Part shown: piece by piece, positions 40,500 to 49,450 of the stretch | Layout of the letters: each line of letters begins with the position of its first letter | Position numbering within the stretch: position 1 is the first letter of the stretch | From: Schleiferia thermophila | Lineage (GTDB): Bacteria; Bacteroidota; Bacteroidia; Flavobacteriales; Schleiferiaceae | Direction: 5' to 3' | Assembly: GCF_003337435.1 (NCBI RefSeq) | Contig: NZ_QPJS01000001.1 | Location: 859,900 to 923,899, forward strand | DNA: 64,000 nt | The notes under the pieces: model-generated | Seen by the model: only the letters and a program-made list of their open reading frames with translations | Told to the model about the DNA's origin: nothing | Databases searched by the model: none | Translations under genes and position numbers: made by a program

Positions 40500-41780
40500 T
40501 CAAAATATAAATCCAAGTCCGAATTCAAATCTGTTTCCTTCAAAGGTCCCATCCGCTAACGGAGCCTTGTTATTTCTGAATTGGTAGTTTGATTTTATTA
40601 CGATATTCCTCCTCGGGTTAAAATTAGCACCTATGGTTATAGCAGTTAAATCACTTTTGAAAACTGGTTTATTCATCAAACTTTCATCAATTTTATTGTG
40701 AGTATTTAAACGTTCATATCGAATGAATAGCGGCAATTTTACTTCATTGCCCTTCAAAAGAAATTTTCTTACATTTTTCGATGATTTCGAACCACCATTT
40801 AGAATTGGCCAAATATCATAACCAATTTCAGTATAATATCCATACACATTCTTACCTAAAACTTGTCCCTGATTGTCCATTGAAGCCTGACGTGTAATTT
40901 CGAAAAGACCTGCAGTATTATCAGTGCTACCAACAGCGCCAAGGGCCATAAACGTCCAGTTTTTGTACTCTCTTCTGGCATAAGAGCTCAATAGATATGT
41001 ACTGGATGAGATGTTTTGATGTCCAATCATGGAATATAGTCCATTTAAGACCAATTCAGTATTTTTAAAACCATTGTACTTCAGACTTGAATTGGCGGTA
41101 AATCCTTCAAAGTTAAATCTTACCGGATTTGCTCTTCCTCTTCTAATCCAGGTAGCTCCTCTCAAATCTGTAGGGTCTAATCCTTGGTATAGGGATGCTG
41201 ACCACTTTAAATTTTTATTGATTTTACCGTACGTCATGATACCGAGATCAATCCAGGTAGATGGTATAATAATTCTTTCTACTTCAGGTCTGTTTACTGA
41301 GTAAAACAGAATAGGTTCATCATTATTGTTAATAAATCCGATTTGTACCTGATGTGTACCTACTCTAAGGTTAAATTTTTCGCTAAATAAAAAATCAATA
41401 AAAAACTCTGGTTGAAATTCAAAATGTTTTTCATTTACACCATCGTTCATATACTCAGCGAATAACTCGATATATAGCACAAACCATTTTTTGGGTTTGT
41501 ATGCAGCATAGGTCACGAAACGCTGCATATTGGTCATGTAAAGTTCCAGGTCATCGCTCAGGGTGTTTTTTTCACCTAGATACCTGATAAAGTTTGATTC
41601 TCCATAACCGGAAATTGTGAATCTTGACTCAGAAAAGTAAATTTTTGAGGCTGCTATAGGCAATCCAGTTTGGGTTTCGTAGGTAAGGGTGTCAACCAGT
41701 TTTTTCCATTTTGATCCCTGAGCGTATCCTTTATACGAAAAAATGAGAATTATGTGTAGTAATATCCTGAAAACCTTCAT
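40500..41780 (-). CDS. Outer-membrane porin-like beta-barrel protein
   Basis: A 426-aa protein with a signal peptide (residues 1-20, ending GYAQ) and a long barrel of alternating strands that ends in FEFGLGFIF, an outer-membrane insertion signal. Features such as the RFTISGYGESNFIRY opening, the FRVGTHQVQIGFIN-type strand and the mid-barrel YGKINKNLKWSASLYQGLDP resemble the phosphate-selective-porin-like proteins of Bacteroidota. The substrate is unknown. It lies 71 bases downstream of a sensor kinase gene and has phased CTTAAA/T boxes in its promoter, so the two-component system probably controls it. Confidence 0.8.
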   Translation of the reverse strand: MKVFRILLHIILIFSYKGYAQGSKWKKLVDTLTYETQTGLPIAASKIYFSESRFTISGYGESNFIRYLGEKNTLSDDLELYMTNMQRFVTYAAYKPKKWFVLYIELFAEYMNDGVNEKHFEFQPEFFIDFLFSEKFNLRVGTHQVQIGFINNNDEPILFYSVNRPEVERIIIPSTWIDLGIMTYGKINKNLKWSASLYQGLDPTDLRGATWIRRGRANPVRFNFEGFTANSSLKYNGFKNTELVLNGLYSMIGHQNISSSTYLLSSYARREYKNWTFMALGAVGSTDNTAGLFEITRQASMDNQGQVLGKNVYGYYTEIGYDIWPILNGGSKSSKNVRKFLLKGNEVKLPLFIRYERLNTHNKIDESLMNKPVFKSDLTAITIGANFNPRRNIVIKSNYQFRNNKAPLADGTFEGNRFEFGLGFIF

Positions 41781-41811
41781 TTAGGCTAATAGTTAATTTT
41801 GGTGCAAAGGA

Positions 41812-41861
41812 CTTAAAAATCACCTTAAAATTGCCTTAATCTGATTAAAATTTAGCTTAAA
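41812..41861. promoter_or_regulatory. Phased direct repeats, likely response-regulator binding sites
   Basis: CTTAAA at 41812, CTTAAA at 41824, CTTAAT at 41835 and CTTAAA at 41856 are spaced 12, 11 and 21 bases apart, close to one or two helical turns. The middle pair reads CTTAAA-N5-CTTAAT, the layout of PmrA-type OmpR-family boxes. They lie between the kinase gene and the porin gene, with the last copy in the kinase's final codons. Confidence 0.6.
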
Positions 41862-43222
41862 GGGAAATTAATCTCAAAGACATTAATATTTGGAAAAGGG
41901 TTTGAATATGTTATGGATGCCGAATTGATTTCTAAAATCTTTTTTGTCAATACTAATCCAAGCCCGAAACCAACTTTACCTTCACTGTTTTTTCCTCGGA
42001 AGAAGTGATTGAACAGAAATTTTTTTTCTTCCGGTGAGATTGGATTACCCGTATTGATTATTTGAATTTTTAGATTATTGTCTTTGGAACTTCCAAACCT
42101 TATTTCGGCCTTTGAATTGTTGCTGTACGAAATACAATTGGCCAGTAAATTCTGAATGGCTTGTCTGGTAAGAACCGGATTGAGACTGACAATTAGCTTG
42201 CTTTCATTTATCTCGTTGGAGGTATAGTTTACTTCAAAGTGAAAGTCAGGATAAATGGCATTAAGTTCTTCAATAACATCAAAAAAAAGTTCGTCAATAC
42301 GTAAAGATTTCTTTTCGATTTTTTGACCGGATTCGATCTTTGAAATTTCAAGCAATATGTTGATGATATTTCCCAGCGATTTGGTCTTTACGATGAGGTT
42401 TTCAATTTCGGAGGTAATCTGATTGGAAGCCGGCAGATTTTTTATTCTTTCGAGCTCAGAGAGTAAAACTGAAATAGGCGTTTTTAGTTGATGTGAGATA
42501 TGATGAATTATATGTTTTTGAAAAATAAATGCTTCCTTTGTTCTCTTGATCAACTCGTTAAATCTTTCTGTCAGTTGATTTAATTCGAAAGATGAGGTCT
42601 CGATCGTCAGTTTTTCCACTTTATTTTTACTAAGATCGTATTTACTCAAGTTATCGGCTAGAGCAGTTATAGGTTTTGAAATTTTATTGGAAAGAAATCT
42701 GGAAATCAAAATAACAACAATTGAAATAAATAGAAATATCCCAATGAGTACATTTCTCAAAAAAAACATTTTGTTAAACCCAAAAGCGTCATAAGCTTTG
42801 CTGATCGCATAATAGCCCTGATTATTTCTTTCTGTATAAATTCCGATCAGGTCATAATCTCCCTCTTTGGTTTCTATCCACCTGTTGGTGGGGGATAGTT
42901 TTTTGAGTATGTTTTCAGCTTCAACGATTTCCAAGCTGTCCAGACTGGCGAATATTTGGTTTTTGTCTGAATCAAAGATCAAAAGCTTTTCATCGTAAAA
43001 GTCGTTGATATTTTGCTGGTCAATCAAATACGAAATTTTTGCGCTTTCTTGTTTTATCTTTTCAATGAGTTTAATTGTAGTATGAATCTTTTCATTTTGT
43101 TTTTGCTGAAACTCTTCTTCTCTGTATTCAGAAAACAAAATATAAATAATGGTTAAAGAAATGGCGGTGAGGGCAATCACAGTAGTAGAGAAATAAATCA
43201 GTATTTTATCTCTGATCTTCAT
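41852..43222 (-). CDS. Sensor histidine kinase
   Basis: A 456-aa membrane kinase. Helix 1 is at residues 7-30, followed by a periplasmic sensor region of about 125 residues, helix 2 at about 154-177 (VLIGIFLFISIVVILISRFL), a HAMP region, the H-box HHISHQLKTPISVL with phospho-acceptor H244, an N-box-like QNLLANCISYSNNS, and a G-box GKVGFGLGLVLTKKI. It phosphorylates the regulator encoded just upstream, with which it overlaps by four bases (ATGA). The signal is unknown; the porin gene downstream suggests control of outer-membrane permeability. Confidence 0.92.
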   Translation of the reverse strand: MKIRDKILIYFSTTVIALTAISLTIIYILFSEYREEEFQQKQNEKIHTTIKLIEKIKQESAKISYLIDQQNINDFYDEKLLIFDSDKNQIFASLDSLEIVEAENILKKLSPTNRWIETKEGDYDLIGIYTERNNQGYYAISKAYDAFGFNKMFFLRNVLIGIFLFISIVVILISRFLSNKISKPITALADNLSKYDLSKNKVEKLTIETSSFELNQLTERFNELIKRTKEAFIFQKHIIHHISHQLKTPISVLLSELERIKNLPASNQITSEIENLIVKTKSLGNIINILLEISKIESGQKIEKKSLRIDELFFDVIEELNAIYPDFHFEVNYTSNEINESKLIVSLNPVLTRQAIQNLLANCISYSNNSKAEIRFGSSKDNNLKIQIINTGNPISPEEKKFLFNHFFRGKNSEGKVGFGLGLVLTKKILEINSASITYSNPFPNINVFEINFPLS

Positions 43223-43905
43223 TTTACATCAAGATAGTAGCCATATCCGACTTTGGTTTTTATGGTATTTTTAGCAAAAGGCTTGTCCAGTTTGTTTCTT
43301 AAAAAATTTACATAAACTTCTATGATATTGGTATTGGCATTAAATGAATTTCCCCATATTTCTTTTATTAACTCCGATTTGGAAACTATTTCTCCTTTCT
43401 TTTCCATCAGTCTAAGAAGTATTTGATATTCTCTGGGTGTTAAATTAATTTCCTTGCCTTGTCTGTGTACTTTTTTCTGCAAATTATTGAGTACGATGTC
43501 ATCTGCTATCAAAACAGACTTGCTTGTATCGGTTGTTCTGTTTTTTTTATTGCGTTTTAAGAGGGAATGAACCCTTAAAATCAATTCTCGCATAAAAAAG
43601 GGCTTGGTTAAATAATCGTCTGCTCCGCAGTCAAAGCCTTGCACTTTATCTTCTATATCGCCGAATGCCGTTAAGATAATTACGGGTGTGTCGGTATTGT
43701 ATTGTCTAAAATCTTTGCATACTTCGAAACCGTTTTTCCCTGGCAGATTGATGTCCAGGATGATACAGTCGTACGTGTTTTTTTTCAGTATTCTTCCTGC
43801 CAATATACCGTCAAAAACACATTCGGTAATGAGGTTTTCAGCGGTCAATGCATCGTTGATGTTCTTGTTTAGAATAGGGTCGTCTTCTACAATCAGAATT
43901 TTCAT
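43219..43905 (-). CDS. OmpR-family response regulator
   Basis: A 228-aa regulator from the ATG at 43905 (MKILIVEDDP). The open frame to 44025 adds 40 residues with no match to receiver domains. The receiver domain has acidic residues D8/D9, phospho-acceptor D51, T79 and K101. The C-terminal winged helix (LTPREYQILLRLMEKKGEIVSKSELIKEIW, and the recognition helix NIIEVYVNFLRNKL) is of OmpR type. It is the first gene of a regulator-kinase-porin operon and probably binds the CTTAAA/T boxes before the porin. Confidence 0.94.
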   Translation of the reverse strand: MKILIVEDDPILNKNINDALTAENLITECVFDGILAGRILKKNTYDCIILDINLPGKNGFEVCKDFRQYNTDTPVIILTAFGDIEDKVQGFDCGADDYLTKPFFMRELILRVHSLLKRNKKNRTTDTSKSVLIADDIVLNNLQKKVHRQGKEINLTPREYQILLRLMEKKGEIVSKSELIKEIWGNSFNANTNIIEVYVNFLRNKLDKPFAKNTIKTKVGYGYYLDVK

Positions 43906-44727
43906 ATTTGCAAATCTACTGAATGTAGGGTTTATTGTTCGATGCACGATGGGCAACGTCGGCTTTGTTGATTGTACGGCGAGTATGGCAAAATAGCTGC
44001 CAAGGGAGAGACTGCCTGAAATCACGTGGGTTGATACATATTCTATAGTGTCAGCGAGTCGTTTCAGGTTTCAAACATTGAAAATGCTTTGTCTTTACCT
44101 ACATAAAATCCAACGGACTGGAAATGGGAAAGTGCTTACTTGTCAGGTAATCCGGTATGCAAGCTGTGCATTTAGTTGTAGCTAATGGGCTCATGACCAT
44201 GGTAAAAATCATGTGGATGGAGTTTCGTTTATGCGGTTTAGCGAGATAAAAATGGATATAAATTACACCTAATCAATATAATAATATTGGATTAAGCCAA
44301 ATTTTACTCTTCATCACTGCTTTTGCGTTTCCTTTCCGTATCTTGAAAACTTTCATCTTTTACCGTGTGTTCATCCTAGCTGGACTTCGCATGAGTATGC
44401 CAGTGGTAATTTATGCTTTGTTCATTTTCTTTGTTATCAGAAAATGCAAAACATCAGCAGGTAATAACCTGTAACCATCTAACATTACCAGTTGTATATG
44501 CACGCATGGTTCACTAATACAATGACAGCAAAATGACGTTTCAAACTATTGGACGGATATAACTTTTAGGGTAATAAACGTATTAAACATTAATTTAAAT
44601 TTCTAATAAATGAGATGGTTTTTTATGGTAATGTTTGTCTTGTATTCTTATCTATACTTAAAAGAAACGGATGTATTGAAATACATTTGACACAAAATTT
44701 ACTTTACAAAGCACAGCATACTGACGC
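43906..44727. other. Intergenic stretch upstream of the two-component operon
   Basis: About 820 bases with only short frames. No copy of the CTTAAA/T direct repeat pair and no RNA gene are seen. It borders the crp-like pseudogene and is probably decayed DNA plus the operon promoter. Confidence 0.35.
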
Positions 44728-45262
44728 TTATAAAAAGTGAGGGATTTCATTATTGAAATTTGGAAAATATTTTCGGAACCGCACTAATTTTTCCATTCCC
44801 AATGCGGTAAGCAATATCTTGTCTCTTTCAGCTCTTTTAAATGCTTCTTGCATCATCACTTTAAAGCCAAAGGCTTCTAAATCTTTGTTGCTTTGCATAG
44901 TGGCTTCCATTTCTTTATTTTAGAAAAATAGTACAATAGCTTTATGGCTGATTACCTGCAGATTCACAAAAGAGACGAAATCTACGCTTTGTAAAAGTGC
45001 CGGAGTAATGGATTGGCCGGCACTAAAAAAATTGGTCGAAAATTCATCTTCTTTGGCATTGGTGAGAAACTTTCTGACAATGCCGTTTTTCACAACAAAT
45101 TGGTATTTTACAATGCTGTCCTGATGTCTCAAGTAAGGCATCCTTTTCTAAAGTTTTAATTTCTGGTGCCGATGCAAGAACCATCGCAGTTTGCTTTGAA
45201 ATGGGGGAGATGTGACTTAAAATGCTTTGAATCGTATTGGAAATGGATAGGAGGTCGTTCAT
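44728..45262 (-). pseudogene. Crp/Fnr-family regulator, frameshifted and truncated
   Basis: Pieces of one Crp/Fnr-like protein lie in order on the minus strand. The N-terminal helix and strand (MNDLLSISNTIQSILSHISPIS, then EIKTLEKDALLE) are in one frame. After a frameshift near 45130 the cyclic-nucleotide-fold part follows (VKYQFVVKNGIVRKFLTNAKEDEFSTNFFSAGQSI). After an in-frame TAA at 44920-44922 come the tail of the fold and the start of the linker helix (FKRAERDKILLTALGMEKLVRFRKYFPNF). It stops before the helix-turn-helix, which is missing, so it cannot bind DNA. Confidence 0.8.
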
Positions 45263-45562
45263 TTATAAGAAGTTGATTGATTTTAAAAATAGTACTGGAC
45301 ATAAAGATTATCAAATTTTCTGATGAAAAGCGATAAAATTTTACCTGCAGAAAGATACTTTAGATTTTTTTTTCTGAAAAAAGGGTTTGTATCAGCTCAG
45401 GGCTTTACAAAGTTAGATTCGCCAAAATACGCGATGGTGCCACAAAATGAACTACAAATTATATCAAACTCCCTGATGTTTTCAATGGCCAAGGTACAAG
45501 AGGTTTTCTGCTAAGCAGAATACATTGAATTGTTGTTCAACTTTGGCAAAGCTGCGACTATC
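45263..45562. other. Spacer between the crp pseudogene and the cassette array
   Basis: A 63-codon plus-strand frame (45323-45514) shows no family features. Nothing else is seen. Confidence 0.35.
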
Positions 45563-45690
45563 GTAATAGTGTTTGCTGTAGCGGTGGATTTCGAAGCACA
45601 AAACTGTCAATACACCATAAAAGTTGATGCGAGGTAAATGTTCAATTAACCACGTCACCCGCCATTGCCGCCAAACGCCTGTTGTATGCT
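45563..45690. repeat. attC-like site A (divergent, array end)
   Basis: The right arm (CCCGCCATTGCCGCCAAACGCCTGTTGTATGC) and the centre (ATTTCGAAGCAC, CTGTCAATACACCA, TTAACCACGTCA) match sites F and I closely. The left end lacks the usual AACGTT and is degraded. It lies downstream of the restriction-modification operon and looks like the distal end of the array. Confidence 0.6.
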
Positions 45691-45763
45691 GGCGTTCTTG
45701 TCCACCATGTATGTAAACCATTGTCTTTGTTGAGTTTTCATCCATTGTCGGGCTGTGTGTCGG

Positions 45764-45806
45764 GTGTTTTAATTTTTCATTTTGTGGGGAAAAAATTTTG
45801 AAATTC
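45764..45806. repeat. Left copy of an inverted repeat bracketing the restriction-modification operon
   Basis: The segment starting GTGTTTTAATTTTTC and ending TTTTGAAAT is matched in inverse orientation by 52294-52333 (ATTTCAAATTTTTTG to GAAAAATTAAAACAC), with a few differences in the middle. Confidence 0.55.
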
Positions 45807-45830
45807 TGTCCTGCGTGGGAGAGGTGGAAG

Positions 45831-45900
45831 CTCTTTTGCAAGCTTTGGTTTGTGCTTGGGCTTGTGCGGCTTGCAAATGTGCTCAGACCTGTGCGATGGC
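45831..45900. repeat. Left palindromic element plus 12-bp direct repeat
   Basis: 45831-45882 begins CTCTTTTGCAAGC and ends GCTTGCAAATGTGC. A near-identical element in the same orientation is at 52177-52227. The 12-mer CTGTGCGATGGC at 45889-45900 recurs exactly at 52156-52167, so the repeats frame the four-gene operon. Confidence 0.7.
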
Positions 45901-45902
45901 TT

Positions 45903-46952
45903 TTATCTTTCATTCCAAATTTCTTCAATCGTTTTTGTTTTTAGTCCTTCTTTTATTTTCTCTATTGCTTTTTGAGAATACCTGTCAAATAAAACTTTAC
46001 CTATTTTTATTTGCTTGTAACATTCAGGGTCTTCTTTGATTCTAAAATATTTTATGGCAGCTGTCGTTTTTGGGCCAGTCAAACCTAAATTTTTTGCTAA
46101 TTGGTCTCTTCCAAGACTATAAAATTCTAATTCATTCACTCGCTTAATTGCAACCACACCCGCACCTGGTGTTCCTTCGGGAACAAGAGTCACAGGAACG
46201 CCTTCCGATTTAGTAATTCTCAAGTCTAATGAAGGTCCATAACCGTTTTGAGTAAATGACAAGGTTGAAACGCTTGGAAATAGCTGTTCCAAATTGGTAG
46301 TTTTTAAAAGCTGTTTGGCTAGTGCTTTAAGTTCTTTGTCTGATGGTTGTGATTCATTTCCTTGAATTGCGTTTTCCATTATCGCTAATGCTCTCAATTT
46401 CTCTGTGGCTTCCAGTTTCTTTCTACTCTTTGGTGTAAGTAGTTTTTTTATTTCTTGAACTTCTGAGCTGAAAAAAGCCTGAATGTCCATTGGTGGGGTG
46501 GTGGAAAGGGGCAGAACCCGTTCAGGTAAATGGGTCTTTAAGTCGATATTGAACACTTTTTTGACTATATCCCTGAAAAGTGTTAAACCAGCTTGGGCTT
46601 GAAAATATAAATACTGTTCTGTCATGTAAAGTATATAATGCTGTGCTGCATTTCTCAATCCATTAATAATTTGCAAAGTCAAAACATCAGTGTCTGATAA
46701 AAACTTGATATCATTGTCGCTAAATGCTTTCCGAACACAAGCACTAAAACCAATCGTTTGCTTAGCCCTTTTATCTTTTATTTTACCGCCTTTGTGGATG
46801 ATGCTTGCTTTGAGCAACATTTCAAAAGAATGGTCCATAAAAATCAAAACACCGTGTGCTCGCCCGCAATCGTTTGGACGATTGAAAAGCTCAATACTCA
46901 ATGTCAATGAGTCAATGGCTTTTTGATACAGGTGTTTTGCTTCCTTTCTCAT
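45903..46952 (-). CDS. DUF3644 family protein
   Basis: A 349-aa protein with the DUF3644 opening KAIDSLTLSIELFNRPNDCGRAHGVLIFMDHSFEMLLKASII. A helical middle and a C-terminal region follow (PGAGVVAIKRVNELEFYSLGRDQLAKNLGLTGPKTTAAIKYF), which looks like a small helix-turn-helix. The family occurs next to restriction-modification and other defence genes; its activity is not established. It overlaps the methyltransferase gene by four bases (ATGA), so it is part of the operon and is probably needed with it. Confidence 0.8.
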   Translation of the reverse strand: MRKEAKHLYQKAIDSLTLSIELFNRPNDCGRAHGVLIFMDHSFEMLLKASIIHKGGKIKDKRAKQTIGFSACVRKAFSDNDIKFLSDTDVLTLQIINGLRNAAQHYILYMTEQYLYFQAQAGLTLFRDIVKKVFNIDLKTHLPERVLPLSTTPPMDIQAFFSSEVQEIKKLLTPKSRKKLEATEKLRALAIMENAIQGNESQPSDKELKALAKQLLKTTNLEQLFPSVSTLSFTQNGYGPSLDLRITKSEGVPVTLVPEGTPGAGVVAIKRVNELEFYSLGRDQLAKNLGLTGPKTTAAIKYFRIKEDPECYKQIKIGKVLFDRYSQKAIEKIKEGLKTKTIEEIWNER

Positions 46953-48985
46953 TTGATATGCACTTCAATAATTTTACTCGTATCAATTCCTAAAATGTCA
47001 ACCACCTTAACCATCACTTTGTATTTACCTGCTTTCTTGTATTCGTATGCAATGCTTGTAAATTCAAGCGTTGGATTTTTCTTGGTGCGGAAACTCTGCC
47101 ACTCGTTTTCAAACAGATAGTTGCCGGTCCAGTGTTCTTCGATCTCGCCTGATTCGTTTTTGATTTTGATTATTTCCTTCTTGTCTTCGTAGTTGAAGTC
47201 AATTGCCCAATAGTCAATCCAGTCGTGCCAGTCTTTGGTGAGAATGGTTTTGGTAATGATTCCGTTTTTGTCTTTTTCTACTTTGATAATCTGACCATCT
47301 TCAATTACCACTTTGCTTCCTGCTCTCATTGACTGTTGTAATTCTTCAATGTCGTCTTGGGTGTAATGGGTAACAAAGTCGGTCAGTTCGATGGTGATAG
47401 ATTTTCCGTTGATTTTTTCTTTGGTGTTTAAATAGGCAACATCAAAGAATTTTACTTGTCCTTTTTCAACGGCTCGTTTGTCAAACACATCTTTGGGTAT
47501 GTATTTCAATGTAATGGAAACACCTTTTTCTTTCAGTTCCTGAATGAACTGTGGCGTTAAGCCCATTTCAAACTCAAAGCCCAAAACATCAACCTGCGTA
47601 TAAAGATTTTTGCGGCATTCTTCAAAAATATCAACCAAACGGCTTTGTGTAACCGGAACGTCTAAAGGCCCTACGTGCACAAATCTGCCTGCTTTTTGCC
47701 CGTGCAGCATGCTATGCCCGCTGATGCGTTTGGCTTTGTAGGCTTCTAAAATTAATTCCACATAGAGTTCTTCTTTGGCTTTGCGCTGGCCGTTGCTCAG
47801 GTCGTCCATAAAGAACTGCCTTTCGTATTTGCCGAGGTTGAGAATTTCAAAAGCCCGGAAATTTTTTCCAGCGGCTTGCAGCTCTCGCTGCACGCCAATT
47901 AAACGCTTGCGGGTGGTGTGTATGGCAAAACGCCCCAAATCGGCGGCAATCCATTTTCTGCCCAATTTTTCTGCTACAGCTGCCGTAGTGCCACTGCCAC
48001 AGAAAAAATCGGCTATCAAATCACCTTCATTGCTGCTGGCTTTGATAATGCGTTCTAACAATTTTTCCGGTTTTTGAGTCGGGTATCCTAAAATTTCTGG
48101 TCTAATTCTTGAAACTACTGGCAAATACCACCAATCCTCTGGAATTTTCCCTTTTGATAAATCTGCCGGCTTACCTCCAAAACCAGTCCCTTCACTCTCA
48201 AATTTACCAGCTGTTGTTTCATCATAAGGAATACGAACATCATCAACATTAAAAATCCACATATCTGATTTTGTATACCATAAAATATTGTCATGTTTTC
48301 TTGAGAATTGTCTCTGGTTTGGGGCACTTGGACCTGTATAGATCCATATTATCTCATTCCTAAAATTTTTACTCCCAAAAATATCATCAAGAATAATTCT
48401 TAGATAAGAACTAATCCTCCAATCACAATGCAAAAACATACTCCCATCATCTGCCAATAAGTTATGCATCAACTTTAATCTTTCATACATCATTGAGAGA
48501 TAAGAAGAAATGCCCTTTCCCCAAGTATCACGATAAGCAATCTCTTCAATAATACTTTGTTTCTTTTCGGCTGTTTCGCCATTAATTTCAATGGTAAAGC
48601 CAAAGTCAGCTCCTACGGCAAAAGGTGGGTCAATGTAGATGAGTTTTAAACCGCCTTCTTTTTCAATTTCATCACGAATAGGGCCATTTGCCAATGAAGA
48701 CAGTATCAGTTTGTTATCGCCCCAAATCAATTTGTTTGTCCACCCTTTGAGTTGTCGCCCACGAGTATCAAAGAGTTCAAGGGTCTGGCTGGTTTCTTTG
48801 CGTGGCTCGTCTATATGCTCAATGCTATGAAAGGGCAGGGCTACATTGGTAACATCTTCTTTTCTTCCGTTCCAAAACAGGAATACATCTTCTTCGTCAG
48901 CAAATAGTTTGTAAATGTATTCCTTGGGCAGTTTTTCACCTGCCTTTATCAGTTCAATGATTCGGTTTTTATCAGTATCGTTCAT
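46949..48985 (-). CDS. mod: Type III-like restriction-modification DNA methyltransferase (Mod)
   Basis: A 678-aa beta-class N6-adenine/N4-cytosine methyltransferase. The catalytic motif IV is IYIDPPFAVGADF (DPPF in place of DPPY), and motif I comes later, FFCGSGTTAAVAEKLGRKWIAAD, the order typical of type III Mod. A target-recognition region lies between, and the C-terminal third carries a beta-rich domain (KITVKTILT-like strands, VVDILGIDTSKIIEVHI). It protects host DNA from the helicase-nuclease encoded two genes upstream. DPPF is an accepted variant of the motif, so activity is expected. Confidence 0.9.
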   Translation of the reverse strand: MNDTDKNRIIELIKAGEKLPKEYIYKLFADEEDVFLFWNGRKEDVTNVALPFHSIEHIDEPRKETSQTLELFDTRGRQLKGWTNKLIWGDNKLILSSLANGPIRDEIEKEGGLKLIYIDPPFAVGADFGFTIEINGETAEKKQSIIEEIAYRDTWGKGISSYLSMMYERLKLMHNLLADDGSMFLHCDWRISSYLRIILDDIFGSKNFRNEIIWIYTGPSAPNQRQFSRKHDNILWYTKSDMWIFNVDDVRIPYDETTAGKFESEGTGFGGKPADLSKGKIPEDWWYLPVVSRIRPEILGYPTQKPEKLLERIIKASSNEGDLIADFFCGSGTTAAVAEKLGRKWIAADLGRFAIHTTRKRLIGVQRELQAAGKNFRAFEILNLGKYERQFFMDDLSNGQRKAKEELYVELILEAYKAKRISGHSMLHGQKAGRFVHVGPLDVPVTQSRLVDIFEECRKNLYTQVDVLGFEFEMGLTPQFIQELKEKGVSITLKYIPKDVFDKRAVEKGQVKFFDVAYLNTKEKINGKSITIELTDFVTHYTQDDIEELQQSMRAGSKVVIEDGQIIKVEKDKNGIITKTILTKDWHDWIDYWAIDFNYEDKKEIIKIKNESGEIEEHWTGNYLFENEWQSFRTKKNPTLEFTSIAYEYKKAGKYKVMVKVVDILGIDTSKIIEVHIK

Positions 48986-49003
48986 CTGTCTGAATTAAGA
49001 TTT

Positions 49004-49423
49004 TTAGGATTTGTTGATTTTAGGATTACTTTTGATGTAATCTTTGTTTTCGGGATGATTGAGGTTATAGACCCTTTTAAATTCCAAACTCTTTGCCCCG
49101 AAATTTATCAATAAACCAATCGGTAAATTGTATGCTTGGCAGTAGTTCATTGCTTGTGCCAAATGGACTTCTTCCAGTTTTATCAAGGCTTTCAATTCGA
49201 CCATTATCGTGTCTTCCACAAAAAAGTCCACTCTTCTCGTTCCAATATCAACCCCTTCATAGAAAACAGTCATTTCCATTTCACGCTGAAAACCAAGCCC
49301 TTGTTTTTCCATTTCAATCGCCAAGGCTCTCTGGTAAATCACTTCCTGAAAGCCATTTCCTAGGGTTGTATGAACCTTCATCGCACAACCAATTACTTTA
49401 TGCGTCAATTTTTCGTATCTCAT
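49004..49423 (-). CDS. GxxExxY protein
   Basis: A 139-aa protein with the signature GFQEVIY (GxxExxY) near residue 25, followed by DIGTRRVDFFVEDTIMVELKAL, which has the D-(x)-V-x-(L/E)-K spacing of a PD-(D/E)xK-like fold, and by AQAMNYCQAYNLPIGLLINFGAKSLEFKRV. Such proteins are common in Bacteroidota and have no assigned role. It sits between res (27 bases) and mod (18 bases) on the same strand and is thus part of the operon; it may have entered secondarily. Confidence 0.85.
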   Translation of the reverse strand: MRYEKLTHKVIGCAMKVHTTLGNGFQEVIYQRALAIEMEKQGLGFQREMEMTVFYEGVDIGTRRVDFFVEDTIMVELKALIKLEEVHLAQAMNYCQAYNLPIGLLINFGAKSLEFKRVYNLNHPENKDYIKSNPKINKS

Positions 49424-49450
49424 AATCCACTCATCCTTTAATCCAATAAA

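Noticed and set aside
43906..44025. 40-residue N-terminal extension of the response regulator.
   Set aside because: Receiver domains start at MKILIVEDDP; the extension has no domain features.
45482..45928. 148-codon minus-strand frame downstream of the DUF3644 gene.
   Set aside because: It runs through the palindromic element and site A, and its composition shows no protein family; it is an accident of the repeats.
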